Assembly (NCBI GenBank): GCA_028023455.1 | Contig: JAQFVV010006200.1 | Coordinates: 7,221,506 to 7,285,505 of the forward strand | Origin: Epiperipatus broadwayi | Lineage: Eukaryota; Onychophora; Udeonychophora; Euonychophora; Peripatidae | Length of the DNA stretch: 64,000 nt | Reading direction: 5' to 3' | Shown: in pieces, positions 36,236-47,520 of the stretch | Layout of the letters: the number at the start of each line of letters is the position of its first letter | Position numbering within the stretch: position 1 is the first letter of the stretch | Program-made: the position numbers and the translations under genes | The notes under the pieces: generated by a model | What the model saw: only the letters and a program-made list of their open reading frames with translations | Told to the model about the DNA's origin: nothing | Databases searched by the model: none

Positions 36236-36680
36236 TATTTAATCACATTAGTGTGAGATACGTCCAATAATTATTAAAGAAGTTGTACACAGTTTAACAA
36301 CTTAAGCAAAACTTTAGTAAATTTTTTTCTTCTGTAAAGTCATTTTTAAATCTTACTAATTTAAACTTCACACACAATGGCTTTTCAGTTAAGAAATTTC
36401 AAATGATAGTCCCTCTAGGTAATAATTATTTTAAAGTAAGGTATCACTTAATGTTGAAATGCTGGACAGATTTTCATCAATCATTTGTTAATAAAACAGA
36501 TATTTTTAGCATAGAAAAAATAGTTTACCATTAATTTAAAATAATTATTTGCCTGAAATAAATTTTAATTTTAAATTATATTGCACATAATTATAGATTA
36601 CTTTTCTTTTGATGAAGGGCAAGAAAGTAGTGTATTGACGTATAGAGTTGGAACAAAGGGCACTTAAGCACAGCATTTAA
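36236..36680. other. AT-rich interval without recognisable features
   Basis: No supported feature. Confidence 0.35.
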
Positions 36681-36932
36681 CAACTCTTTTTTAATAGTTT
36701 TAACAAGGCTGTAAACTTAGCAATGAGCGTCTGAAAAAATCGTCACTAGGGACCTCTGTAGGTCTTTAAAACACATGCTTACGCTATGAAGAAAAGAGAG
36801 AATGGAGAATCCTTCTTTACTTCGACCTACTTATATATATAAATAGGTGAAGCAGGTTTACAGCCTTGTTAAAACTATTACTGAAATAATAGTGAGCGTT
36901 TAATAAAATTTATAATTTCAACTCTTTTTTAA
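36681..36932. mobile_element. Family H hairpin insertion, 14-bp TSD
   Basis: The perfect 14-bp repeat CAACTCTTTTTTAA at 36681-36694 and 36919-36932 brackets 224 bp. The insertion begins with TAGTTTTAACAAGGCTGTAAAC. The reverse complement, GTTTACAGCCTTGTTAAAACTA, lies at 36856-36877, with a spacer of about 140 bp and a 38-bp tail before the second TSD. The plan (hairpin first, short unique tail last) is the same as in family A, and both begin near an AACAAGGC word. The body holds CGTCACTAGGGACCTCTGTA and is less AT-rich than its flanks. Confidence 0.75.
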
Positions 36933-37837
36933 GTAAATTGAGTATATACCTTCCTACATTGTGTTAAAAATGTGAGATTATTTCTTGTAAGCATCATGAT
37001 TAGTAAGTATATAAATAAGTGAATGATTTATTACTCAGAAGTACGGAAAATACTCCAGCAGAAAAAGTTTAAGCAGTGAAATGACAGAACTGATTGCAAT
37101 CCATAACCTTGAGCTCGCTTGTCTGCCCTTGTACCATTGACTTAGACCACACAAAAATTTATGAGTATGAAAAATATAGATAGATGTTATTGTTTTATAT
37201 ATGATTATATTTCTCATCTTATATCTGAAACTTGTACTGAGTTTAATCTTCCATTTTCTAAAAATCCTTCAATAAAAAAAGTATGTATCTTTATTCTTAA
37301 TCTCTATTTTGGCCCTACATAGTTTAATATAAGTGAAAAATAATTAGGAGTTGAGTGATTGCAACTCAACTTTATCACTTTTGATGCTTGAATTTCATAT
37401 AATATCTTGAATGACAAACAATTTATGTCTTTTTACAATTTTGTATTCCCCTCTTTTCTTCCATAACGTAAGCTTGTGGTTAAAACACCTGTAGAGTCCC
37501 TACTATCGCATTTTATAAGCATATTATCGAGGTTATAGCCTCAGTAAATATTATTGCTTTTTATTTAATTATTGAGTACAGGAGAGCTACAACATTGAGT
37601 GAAGAGCTTAAGATGGAAGGAGGAATTCAATTTTTGACTGTGATTCAAAATATAAACATAAACAGATGTTTTAAATGAATGCATCACTTTTAGATAGTTT
37701 AATGATGTTTCACAGTTTTTTGAGCTTGAAACAAATTATTTAAATCATTAAAACTAGATGAATTTCATAGACAATATCAAATATTTTAAATATAAATATA
37801 TTTGACATATCTGAAGTCTAGATGTAATATATGGGAT
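36933..37837. other. AT-rich interval without recognisable features
   Basis: No supported feature. The minus frame 37035-37217 is not recognisable. Confidence 0.35.
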
Positions 37838-38085
37838 TTGAACACAGACTCTCAAGCTCCTGATACCCATGATCACACACATGCAAAAAAGATAAATGAT
37901 TTTCATTATACATATTTCATGCTGAACCAGCACTCATCAGTTGGTCCAGATCATCATCTTTTACATACATCGGTATATATTAAGATAGCAAATCTTCACA
38001 CTTTAATGAACAGGCTTCAATCTACTTCACCCTTAAACTCTTCAGCTATCCATATCATTAAATGTATGATGATGGAACATCCAAA
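37838..38085 (-). repeat. Family D copy, diverged
   Basis: The copy reads in the same orientation as the 23.2-kb one. Landmarks are TTTCATGCTGAACCAGCACT, CATCAGTTGGTCCAGATCAT, ATATATTAAGATAGCAAATC and TTTAATGAACAGGCTTCAAT. It lost its 3' hairpin. The 111-codon plus-strand frame 37802-38137 is open only because it runs antisense through this repeat. Confidence 0.7.
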
Positions 38086-38994
38086 TTCCTTGTTAATGCT
38101 GATATTATTGTTATGCTCATGTGTATTGCTTGTATGAGATAAAATTGTTGGCTGAAAGAAGCTTGAAAGTTTATGTTCAAATCTCAGATATTATATACAA
38201 TATCTATATATTGATGAAATATTTTTAGTGTTTAAATATTTTAATATTCAACAATAACAACTGTTAAAAATTATTAATTTATATATATAGAAAAAAAAAG
38301 GCATGACCAATAAAATTTGTTTCATCCTGTTACCTAGGTAATTGTGTTATGGTAACTAATATTACAATTCTGAGTACAGATTTTAATTTATATATTTAAT
38401 TTTGTCATTTCTGACTTTAGTCTTCTTGATTTTATTATTGGTTTTTTATCATTAAAACTCAGAGATCTAAACACCCCATCAATAATGAATTATTTATGCA
38501 ACATTTATCAAAAAAACGTTTGCTCATTTCAAAGTTTCAATAGCTTATATATTATAAAAAATAGAAACAATATAGAATAAAGAGCGGATTGAAATGTTTC
38601 TCTTACTAATATATGATAAATTTAATAGAAATTTTTTTGAGTAATACTTGAATGCTAATAGCAAATTTATTGTATTGTAGAAATTATTCAGGCTATTATG
38701 AATATATGAATATTGTCATGCTATGATCGGCACAACTTTATTACTTTGTGGATTTATTTTAAAAATTGCTCCTGCAGAGAAAAAAAATTCTCTGAAGGCT
38801 ATTACCAATATCTTTGAACTAAGTTTTACTGTAGTGGCAAATAATATTATGACTTTTTTTATATTATATGAATTTAATTCCAAAAATGCTTCATATTATC
38901 ACAGTCTTCTAGAGGGAGCAATTATATAACCTTTACTGAGACAATAAAACTAATTATTCAAGGCTTTAATAAAATTGCTGTATTTAGTGTCTAT
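38086..38994. other. AT-rich interval without recognisable features
   Basis: No supported feature. The frame 38723-38929 matches nothing I know. Confidence 0.35.
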
Positions 38995-39115
38995 ATAAAT
39001 ATATAAGACCATAGACAAATGTAATACCACCATTATCGTTAAAGGAGGTTGGTTGCCTTGACTACAGATTGAGAGTATTGATAGCTTTAAGGGATGATTG
39101 TTAATATTTACTGAT
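38995..39115. repeat. Family G repeat, copy 1
   Basis: GGTTGCCTTGACTACAGATT, then TTGATAGCTTTAAGG and GATTGTTAATATTTACTGAT, match in order the segment at 43130-43190. It is a short noncoding repeat shared by the two sites. Confidence 0.5.
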
Positions 39116-39202
39116 GGTACTTGATTTTGTCATTTTTATAAAAAAAAATTACTATATAAGAATTTTGATATTTTTTTATGGAAAAAAAGAAAGCTTATAA
39201 AA

Positions 39203-39430
39203 ATGTTAAACATTAAAAAATGTAGTTATTTAAGGGAAACATTAGATTGTTTGGGACCACACACTGAATTGAAGTCACTTTCATGTTCAACAATATCAAA
39301 CTCTATTTCAAATGGCTTGGAAGAAAGCAACCCTAAACTCTTTCTTGAGAAATTAATACTGTTTGATATTGATCTTTTAACTGCATAAGAAAAATTTCAC
39401 AGAAGATGCAAGTTATAAGCTGTTCAAAGA
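39203..39430 (+). pseudogene. Fragment resembling the N-terminus of a TE-associated protein
   Basis: The frame 39203-39388 opens with ATG and encodes 61 residues including CSYLRETLDCLGPHTELKSL and NPKLFLEKLILFDIDLLTA. After the stop the same frame continues EKFHRRCKL. The order (Cys-rich start, then a leucine-rich helix, then D(L)xxAExxxHxxC) is like the N-terminal region of many uncharacterised invertebrate repeat proteins with DLVAAEGRYHxxC. The assignment is by pattern only. It lies upstream of the LINE relic but is not part of a known LINE layout. Confidence 0.25.
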
Positions 39431-39559
39431 TGAAGAAAGATTGTTATAGATTATAATTGTAGTATAGATTTAAAAGAACCTTTTATAAAAAGTGAATAAA
39501 AAGAGTTAAACTAATCAAGCAAATAAACAGTTAAAATCTTTTTATTGAGTAATCTATTG

Positions 39560-41470
39560 CAGGTAAAAATCATCTTCAACAGCCTCACATAAAAACAGAA
39601 AATAAGAAGGCAGTTCTCACCAAAGTTCTAATTGTCTTCCATTCTATTCTATCCATAGCTAAGAATCACTAGATAATCATTTTCTAAACAATGTTGGAAG
39701 ATGAGATATATTAGATGTGAACCAAATACTTTAAAAATGATACAAGAATTGAAATGATAACTTTTAGTGATATATACATTTTATCTACTCACTTAGATTT
39801 AAACAAAGATATCCAGTTTCATGATATCAAAACAATTCTTTATAATCATAAAATTGGGTGACTGCAAATCCCTGATGGTGAACTTTTAAAATATTGTGAT
39901 GGTATGTAGGCTTAAATAAATTGGAATTTAGAAATATGTGGACTCAAGAAGTGTTCTTCAACTGATCTTAAGATTACTTCTGTTGTTCCAATTTTCAAAA
40001 ATAAAGACAGTAGACAAGATTGCAATAATTATCATTGAATATTATTATTATCCACTGCAGAAAAAGAACTTTTAAGGATTTTTCTGGATTAGTTATTCCT
40101 AGTCATGACTTAATGTGGTTTTAGAGAATTAAAAATCACTATATGTCAGGAATAAAAGATTGATTTTGCTTTTAGTGAAATTCTCAAGGCATTTGACTCA
40201 ATTAATTAAACAAGTCTAAGATATTGTTTGAAATTAATGGCACAGGAATGTTTGTTAATATTATATAGCTTTGACAAGATGGAATAGTAAGAAAATGTTA
40301 TTGCTGCAAGTGGAATATATGAGAGATTTTAAATGAAAATTAGCATCAAACAAGAATGTCTTCTTGCTCTAACATTGTTTTCAATTCTTATGTCAGTAGT
40401 CTTTGTAAAGTAGGGATCAAGATACGATATAGGTTTGATGATGGAATTTCTTAATTTTGAATTGGTTAAATGCAAACCAAGAATTCCACCTTTTTGTATT
40501 CTACATTTACAGTGTGCTGATAATTGTGCTATTTCTTCCAGATTAAAAGATAAAATACAGAATTTAGTTTAATAATTAATGTTCAAAAAAACACAATTTT
40601 TTTAGCATCCAAGGATTAATAAAAAATTCCCAGCGAGTTTTAACTTTTACAGTTATCAACTTGAGAACAAATCAATATAAGAAACTTGATTTTCATAAGT
40701 AGAAAAGTGAATTTAGACATTGAGTTATAAAACAGACTCCAGTATGCTGTTGGTGTTTTTAACAAGTTAGAAAATAGGGTGTTTCATCATGGGAAAATAA
40801 CTATCACAATAAAATTAGCCGTATATACAGCTGTTACTTTGTTAATTTATTGTATGAAAGTAAACCTTGAACATACATTCAATACAATATAAAGTTATAA
40901 AAAAGTTTTATAACAGGCAAAACTCACTATACGTATTGCCAAACACAGCGAGCTAGAGTAAATGGGGATTTTATGCACAAGTTTTCTGGCAGCCATTGAT
41001 TACTCTAGCTTGCTGTGGGTGGCAATATGTATAGTGAGTTTTGCCTGTTTTAAAACAGTTATACACAAGTGTAAGAAGTGGTGGTCATGTGATGTTTATT
41101 GGCTTAAAAAAGTTTTATGTAAGGATACTTCACCAATTTTTAAAAATACAAAGATATCATTATATAACCACTCAATATGTTCTATGACTTTCTGGATATG
41201 ATATTAAAATTCATTATTGTAAAATCACACCTTTATTGAACTAAGATATGTTGAACTTGAGCATGGTTTTAGTAGAAGATTTTTGCATTGTAAGAATTAT
41301 TTCAAAGACATTCTAAAGAAATACAATGATGACTGGTTCCATTAAGCAGATATCACAGAAAATAGAATGCATTGGACAGCTATACCTATAAAAGAAAAGA
41401 TTTCTGCTGAAAAAATTAAAAGACAGCATCACAAAATATCAAACAGAAAAGTGGACCAGCATGATCCGTA
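39560..41470 (+). pseudogene. Jockey/CR1-like LINE reverse transcriptase relic, split by an insertion
   Basis: Six or more frame-broken blocks follow the order of an invertebrate LINE RT. These are IPDGELLKYCDG (about 39870), LKITSVVPIFKNKDSRQDCN (about 39968, the family's IVxLYKxKGDRxDCNNYRGI) and FSEILKAFDSIN (about 40172, motif A). KISIKQECLLALTLFSILMS (about 40335) is the GVKQGCVLAPTLFS block. LQCADNCAISSRLKD (about 40510) is motif C, decayed from ADDxA. LAVYTAVTL follows at about 40817. After the family A insertion the C-terminus continues with CKNYFKDILKKYNDDWFH and ENRMHWTA (about 41290-41380). The LINE was already in place when family A entered. Stops are frequent and no endonuclease is seen. 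Confidence 0.72.
40898..41118. mobile_element. Family A hairpin retroposon, copy 2, 14-bp TSD
   Basis: The perfect 14-bp repeat TAAAAAAGTTTTAT at 40898-40911 and 41105-41118 brackets a 193-bp insertion in the LINE relic. The first 138 bp are palindromic: AACAGGCAAAACTCACTATA mirrors TATAGTGAGTTTTGCCTGTT, and the arms include ATTGATTACTCTAGCTTGCT. The tip is smaller than in copy 1. The tail GTGGTCATGTGATGTTTATT is shared with copy 1. It gives the clean before/after case, since LINE coding resumes across it. The frame 40962-41201 is a shadow. Confidence 0.9.
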
Positions 41471-43078
41471 TTTGTGGTTCATAGATTGGTTTGTATAATC
41501 ATTACAAAATTCATCTCTACAGCAGTTTAATACTTTCTTTTTTCTCTTGGATTTATAATAACCATATTCATTTATTAGTTGTAACACATGTATACATAAA
41601 TCCTAAATCCTTATTAAAGAAGGAAAATTAGAAACTAGTTTGGAATCATAAATATAAGCACAAAAAATCTAAAATTATGCTGCCTATTTTTTTACAAAGA
41701 CAAATAGATTTATGTTGCTTGTATTAATAATATTACATTCAATGTTTTATCAAAAAATATTGTTTTATTATTCAGACATCTATTTATAAATAATAAGTAT
41801 TGCAATTCATATAAAACAGAACTTAGTTGAAATTATTAACCTACACTCAATTTTTATTCCCTCTGATACTTCAGAACTACTTACTTCATTAGTATTGCAG
41901 ATGGATTCAACGTATTTTAGAGCAGTTATCTTTTATGTTCATTTGATACCTTTGTGTTTATTTCATCACAAAACTTAAGGCAAAAGGGTATTTATTGATT
42001 TTAATTCTAACCATATAATCTAGATTTCAGCAATTAGTTTATTGAGGATTAATATTCATTTTCTCCCTAAATGAAGCTACTTTTGCATGCTTACACAATA
42101 TTAACTTTTATTGAAATTATAAAAGAACAAAATAATTGTTGCTGTTGTTGTTTTTTTTTGGAAATACATAATACTTGCATTGTTATTTAGCAATAAATTT
42201 TAGTGATAATTGGAAATGCCTCCTGTCAAAAAAACTTTATCTAATATCAAGAATATTTTTATTTCTTGATTTTTTTTTATAATTTTAAGTTGAATTTTAA
42301 TATTTCTATAAACATTTAAATTATTTTTATGCATTTTATACTAAAATTTGTCTTACTCGTATATATTTGGTGGATTTTTTTTTCCATTAAAAATTTTTTT
42401 TTTATCGTAAAAGCTAAAATGAAAGCTTTTACTTTGATAAGTTATTTCTGTTTATGTATACTTTTTGTTTACTTGCAAAATTAAAATATGATTTGTAAGA
42501 ATATTTTCATTATGATTTTAATAAATTTTATCAAAAATCATAAAATATATTTATCATATTGAATATATGATAACTTTATTAACGCACATTGAAAGAGTTA
42601 ACAAACTTTTAAATTTTTTTTATGTACTTTTTTTTTTTTTTGAGTATTACCAAACAATAATAAGGGTAAGATGATTAATTTATTTCTAAGTTGATTAAAA
42701 GTAACAAAAATAATAAATCTCAATAAATGAATTTAAGAAATTTTAGTAAATGCAAAATAACATTTTTAGGTACATATATTTTTTATAATGCTTGTAAGAC
42801 GTTCTCTTAGTAGTACATTCATATACTGAAACAATAGGCAACAATAGACATGCCACTATATCTTTTAAATAAATTATTGGTTATACACACACCAACAATA
42901 AATATATAAATTAGACATAAATAACCTTAAATGAAAAAAGGCTATTTTTCTATTTTGTCCATGGAAAATTAGTAAAGAGAATGTCAATACTCAATATTCA
43001 GCTTCTGCTTGACATATGCTTTTTTTTTCCTATGATTTTTCTCTAACTAAACATATTTAGGTAACCATTTATTAAACA
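41471..43078. other. AT-rich interval without recognisable features
   Basis: No supported feature in about 1.6 kb; many poly-T runs. Confidence 0.35.
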
Positions 43079-43190
43079 ATAACAACAATCAACACTTACA
43101 TTGTCAACAATTTCAACGTGTAATCAAGGCATCCTCCTTGTCTACAGGTTGAGATTGTTGATAGCTTAAGACTTGATTGTTATCATCTAC
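43079..43190. repeat. Family G repeat, copy 2 (hairpin form)
   Basis: AACAATCAACACTTACATTG and TCAACAATTTCAACGTGTA at the left are imperfectly mirrored by TACAGGTTGAGATTGTTGA and AGACTTGATTGTTA at the right. The right half matches copy 1 at 39.0 kb, so here the unit appears in inverted duplicate. Confidence 0.5.
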
Positions 43191-43227
43191 ATTTATAAAC
43201 CTATTAAAGCCTTAAGTAATTGGATTT

Positions 43228-43318
43228 ATGATCACCATCTCATTCTAGCCATCCATTGATTACTCAGGTTAGCACAGGATGGCACTATTGTATGGAGAGT
43301 TTTGCCTTTGTTTAAATT
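43228..43318. repeat. Family A fragment (rearranged)
   Basis: It begins ATGATCACCATCTCATTCTA, the reverse complement of the family A tail. It then joins directly to the right arm CCATCCATTGATTACTCAGG...GGAGAGTTTTGCCTTTGTTT. The left arm and tip are absent, so this is a deletion derivative or an inverted junction. Confidence 0.6.
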
Positions 43319-43822
43319 CAAGAATAGTTGGTTGGTCAAAAAAACTTAAGTTTACTTGAAAATTATTGGCTACCTGTAATTTTTTTAATACTCCACTCAT
43401 ATTTAAAATTCAGTTAAAATCATGACAGGAAAATACACTATGCATAGCTATCCAATGCTATATATATATATACACACACACAGATTCTTCAAGATAATAA
43501 ATACTGCTTTACAAAATTAGTTTCGCTTGCATAAATTCTGGATAGAAATAAAACATTTTCTACATTTTAAAAATTCCGTAGGCATGCCTCAATACATAAA
43601 CCATATAAGCATGTTAACTTTAGCATTTCCGGGCAAGTTTGAGATTTAAAAAAATCGAACATTATGATCTCTTGATTACTAGTGATTTTTTTTTATTGCT
43701 TTGACATTTTATTTCAGAATTTTTTTTCAGAGCACAAGAAAAAAATAATTGTCTTGGAGAGCGAATATATAATAAAAGAATGTAAATTTGATAAAAGCAA
43801 ACATATACAGCATAAAGAAAAT
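43319..43822. other. AT-rich interval without recognisable features
   Basis: A (TA)n(CA)n microsatellite lies at 43459-43482. Nothing else is supported. Confidence 0.4.
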
Positions 43823-43934
43823 GTCGAGCATTGGTGGTCGAGAGGTCGGCGACGGCTACTTTACAAGCAGTTGTCCCGGGTTAGCGGCTTCGCTTCCCGG
43901 CTAATGCTATGATACATGAGAAGAAAAAAAGAAG
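43823..43934 (+). mobile_element. tRNA-like SINE, copy 1
   Basis: A GC-richer block reads GCATTGGTGGTCGAGAGGTC at its start, like a tRNA A-box region. CTACTTTACAAGCAGTTG forms an anticodon-like arm with loop TTTACAA. It ends CTTCGCTTCCCGGCTAATGC, a T-arm/acceptor end. The 5' and 3' ends pair as an acceptor stem. A T-loop insertion (GTTAGCGG) breaks the canonical fold, and the block runs into an A-rich tail, so this is a SINE and not a working tRNA gene. It shares ATGAYACATGAGAA with copy 2. The frame 43682-43912 is a shadow. Confidence 0.75.
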
Positions 43935-44957
43935 ATAAATTCAAATTGTATTTCAACTGTCACATTAAAAGAAAATAGCATATATTTAACAAAATATTTA
44001 CCATTTTAGAGTCACGATGACTTTTATATAAATTATAAATGAGTGTAAAATATTTTCATAATTTTGTATACACTGTATAAATTTGTATATTATTATATAT
44101 GAAGAGAAAATAATTTATATTTTTATTATATATGAAGAATCTCGTGAAGTGGAAATATCCGCATACCATTCATATAGTCTGGTTCAAACCCTAATAGAGT
44201 AATACTTGGCAAAAAGATCAGGTTTTAATCAAACTTAGATTTTTTTTTGTTAGCTGATCTTAGTCAACTTTTCTGACCATTCAATTTTTGATTTGTAATT
44301 GATACTTGGACTATTTTTAGTTAGAAAGTAAAACAAAAATGGAAAAACTCTCAAATTCTTACCACCCAGCAATTAGTAAATTTAATAAGTAATTTTTTTT
44401 TTCAAAGTTCTTCAACTATTTAAAATTCTGTTTTCATTTTAACTAGGATTATCTTATGTATGATTCACATCGCGTATAAAACTATAAATATATATAATAT
44501 TAACATTTAAAAGTTATTTAGACACGTTTATCGATTCTCATTATTAATTTACAATGACGATTTAATATCTTTTTATTATTATTTAAGCCAAATATCTCAG
44601 AATTATTTTTCTCGTAACTAATGCGCAAGTCTTACTGAAAGCTGAAACCTCGGCAGCTGAAGGTTAACTAAAAGAAACGGAAGAAATGAAAGAAAATTCT
44701 TACTATTTTTTTTTAAAAAGAAATATTTAAATTTTATTACCATGGCTTAATAAACACCAGCTGTTTAAAATGACAGTTAATTTGGGCAAAGATCATTACA
44801 TTAAAGGTGCAAACAAACTCAAATTATGATCACGTTTCAGCTTGGTTTCTGTTAATTTATATTTTATAATCTATTTTTCAGATATCAATAGACATATTAA
44901 CTTTAATAAAGTAAATAAATATTTTATTAATGAAGTAAAAATAAATAATATAATGAG
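43935..44957. other. AT-rich interval without recognisable features
   Basis: No supported feature. GCTGAAACCTCGGCAGCTGA near 44640 is a short less AT-rich patch. Confidence 0.35.
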
Positions 44958-45392
44958 TATCCTAATAGCTCTAAACAAGCTTTTCTGACACATGTCTCAA
45001 AAGAAAGCATTTTAAAATCTCTAGAGTTAGCCCTATCCCCAAACCGGTTTTGAGATAATGGCTCTCATCATTGAGGAGCTAGGACCCTCAGACACTAGAT
45101 CTAAAATACCAAGTCCAATATTTATCCAATACTTAACTATTAAGTAGAATATTTGAAATTTTCAGACATATATATGTCTTCAAATCCAGCTATCTAATTT
45201 AAACAGTGTCTCACTGATGAGAGCCATTAGCTCAAAACCAGTTTGGAGATAGGGATAATTCTAGATAGAGATTTTAAATGCTTTTTCTTGTGGAATTTAT
45301 TGGAAAAGCTTGTTTAGAGCTATTAGCATGCTCATTATATTACATTTGTAATTCAATCTTATAAAATTAAGTAACATTATGTATGACTTAAT
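44958..45392. repeat. Family B inverted dimer
   Basis: ATATAATGAGTATCCTAATA at the left is mirrored by GAGCTATTAGCATGCTCATT near 45325. Inner pairs include GATAATGGCTCTCATCA with TGATGAGAGCCATTAGCTC, and AAAATCTCTAGAGTTAGCCC with GGATAATTCTAGATAGAGAT. The centre is around 45200, after TATATATGTCTTCAAATCCA. The right end carries extra family B terminus (AAGTAACATTATGTATGACT). No TSD was found. Confidence 0.7.
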
Positions 45393-45968
45393 TTCCTTAC
45401 TATTAAAATGTTTGAGCACTAGAAGTGCATGCTGGAATTGATTCTAGGATCTTATCCTACATAGTCTGAGATCCTCTCACTACATAAAAGTTTCAGGATA
45501 TCAGTGAAGAGACAAGGGGACAATAAACAATAAGTGCATGATTTTGAAAAAATGCAAATATAACTGAATAAAAATGTAAAAATAACTTTACGTAAAGCAT
45601 CCCTATAGGAGTATGAGGTTTTTCTCACCAATAATGAAACCATATTTTTGATTTTCATTGTCATTGCATCAATATTTTTTGACAAAATCAAATTAACCTT
45701 CTGCCTTTACCTACTATCTCAGAATATCTGGCTATTCATTTATCAATCACTGTTAGTTAGCTAGTTATATTGTCTTTAGACTATTTATGTAAAGAAAATT
45801 CCTAAGATTATTCACTTGATTAGTAAATAAAACCAGCAGTGGATGCAGCAGAAAAATATATTAACCACAATACTATAAAGCCTTTTAATAATGTTAGAAA
45901 TGTCAATAAAAAGATCTTTAATAATAGCTCAACAAATGATTAATGAAAAGAAATAACATGATTTGAAC
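45393..45968. other. AT-rich interval without recognisable features
   Basis: GGAATTGATTCTAGGATCTT at 45434 resembles CAGAATCAATCCTGGGACTT at 50252, a weak repeat match. The minus frame 45452-45691 is not recognisable. Confidence 0.35.
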
Positions 45969-46153
45969 AATCATACAAAAAAATCCATAGAAGTCTAGTC
46001 AAGCATTAGTGGTCGAGAGGTCAGCGACAGCTGCTTTACAAGCAGTTGTCTGGGGTTAGCGGGTTCGCTTCCCAGCTGATGCTATGACACATGAGAAAAA
46101 AAAGATAGTTGAAAAAAATATATTTTACAATGAGATTTACAGAATCATACAAA
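45969..46153 (+). mobile_element. tRNA-like SINE, copy 2, probable 11-bp TSD
   Basis: AATCATACAAA at 45969-45979 and 46143-46153 may be the target-site duplication. The tRNA-like body (46003-46083) has a full 7-bp acceptor pairing (GCATTAG with CTGATGC). Its long anticodon arm, CAGCTGCTT/AAGCAGTTG, encloses TAC, reading as Val if taken literally. As in copy 1 the T-loop carries an extra GTTAGCG-type insertion. An A-rich tail follows CACATGAG. Pol III promoter boxes are implied by the tRNA likeness but not proven. Confidence 0.72.
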
Positions 46154-46189
46154 TTATACAGCTTACTAAATTAAGTTTTTAACAATGGC

Positions 46190-47520
46190 TGGAAAGCAAC
46201 AAACAGACTAATTTAAATTATCAGCATCACTTTTCAAAGTCCTTCAATCTCTAGATATCATCATAATTGCCTTATCAAATATCAAACAATTTAAGATATT
46301 ACATTTATTTTTTCAATGACATACACAGCAATTAATATTGGAAATATACCATATGCAATATTTTATGGCAAATTATTCCACATGAAAGATGGATGGCCTA
46401 TGGGTCTTCCAATGAGTAGTATCATTTCCAGCATTTTTTTAAACTATCATGAGAAGCAGATCCTATCTAAATATTACACATCAGTATCTAAACATATTGT
46501 ACACATGCTATGTAGATGAGTTGTTAATTGCTACACCTGAGAATATCACAATAAATATTCAAAATGAACTCCAAGCACACATGGATTTAATGTTAACTTT
46601 TGCATGGGAGAACACAAAACAACAAGTTAAATACCTGGACATTCAAGTACAAAGAGATCCTACATAATTTAATTATACCATGAAGATTAAACTGCTGGAG
46701 ATACAAGGTTATATCCATCTGAATTCAAACTCACCCATAATGGCTAAATTAGCAGGGCTTTCATCTTTTCTTTTCAGAAACCATCACCTCTGTAAATTTG
46801 AATCTGATTGCAAAAATAACCTAATTAATTACTTAAAAGATTTGACCAATGCAGGGTTTAAATATGGAACTATTAACAAAAAAGTTAAATATTTTCATAA
46901 TAGATTAAGAACTAACTGCATTGATAATAAACCATGGATGCTACTACTTTATATACCTTCCTTGTCCAAAAAGTTCTGCAAGACATTTACTACTTTATTT
47001 AACTTGAGTTTTTATATACCATCTGCAAACAATAGACTTATTAATAATTCCAAAGATCAGATATCACCCAAACAAACCTCTCAGGCAGTTTACAAAACCA
47101 CATGCCCCCAGAACAGATGCAAAGCAGTCTATTATGGGGGAACTCATGCCACTCTAACCACTAAAGTTTTGCAACATCATTATTTATATAATAGAGCATG
47201 AACCAATTCCAAATATAACTCGATATTTTTACAGCACAAAAGATCTACTGGCCATGTGTTTGAACCTGCATTGGCATAAATACTTTGCATGGAGTGGAAT
47301 GATGTAAAATGTAAGGTAAAAGAAGCATGCTTTATAGCAAACAATGCAACACCATCAATCAGAAGGAATCCTGTTTTTTCATTTCTAAAAAAATGGGCTA
47401 TTTAAATACATCGCATAAATTTGCATACATTAAGTTTATACATAATGTTTTACCAGCACTTCCATCATATGCTATGAATATGGGAACTAGACATTCTGAA
47501 AGGGCTTAGTTTTTATATTT
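46190..47520 (+). pseudogene. Penelope-like element: RT core through GIY-YIG, broken
   Basis: Three frame-shifted segments follow the order of a PLE polyprotein, which joins a telomerase-like reverse transcriptase to a GIY-YIG nicking endonuclease. At 46316-46519 the segment AIFYGKLFHMKDGWPMGLPM contains the PMGxPxS RT motif. Near 46505 YVDE replaces the catalytic YVDD. NTKQQVKYLDIQVQRDPT follows, then GYIHLNSNSPIMAKLAGLSS (the SxHP..K..) from 46708. The frame 46680-47201 ends QAVYKTTCPQNRCKAVYYGG, a GIY-YIG entry of the form VYKxxC..C..xYxG. The RT N-terminal part is missing. FKYGTINKKVKYF matches the conserved NGYP-x-I helix region. Confidence 0.78.

Noticed and set aside
37802-38137. 111-codon plus-strand frame
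   Set aside because: It runs through a family D copy in antisense. The same repeat elsewhere does not conserve the frame.
43823-43910. Functional tRNA gene
   Set aside because: The T-loop carries an extra insertion, the block ends in an A-rich tail, and related copies have TSDs, so a SINE fits better.
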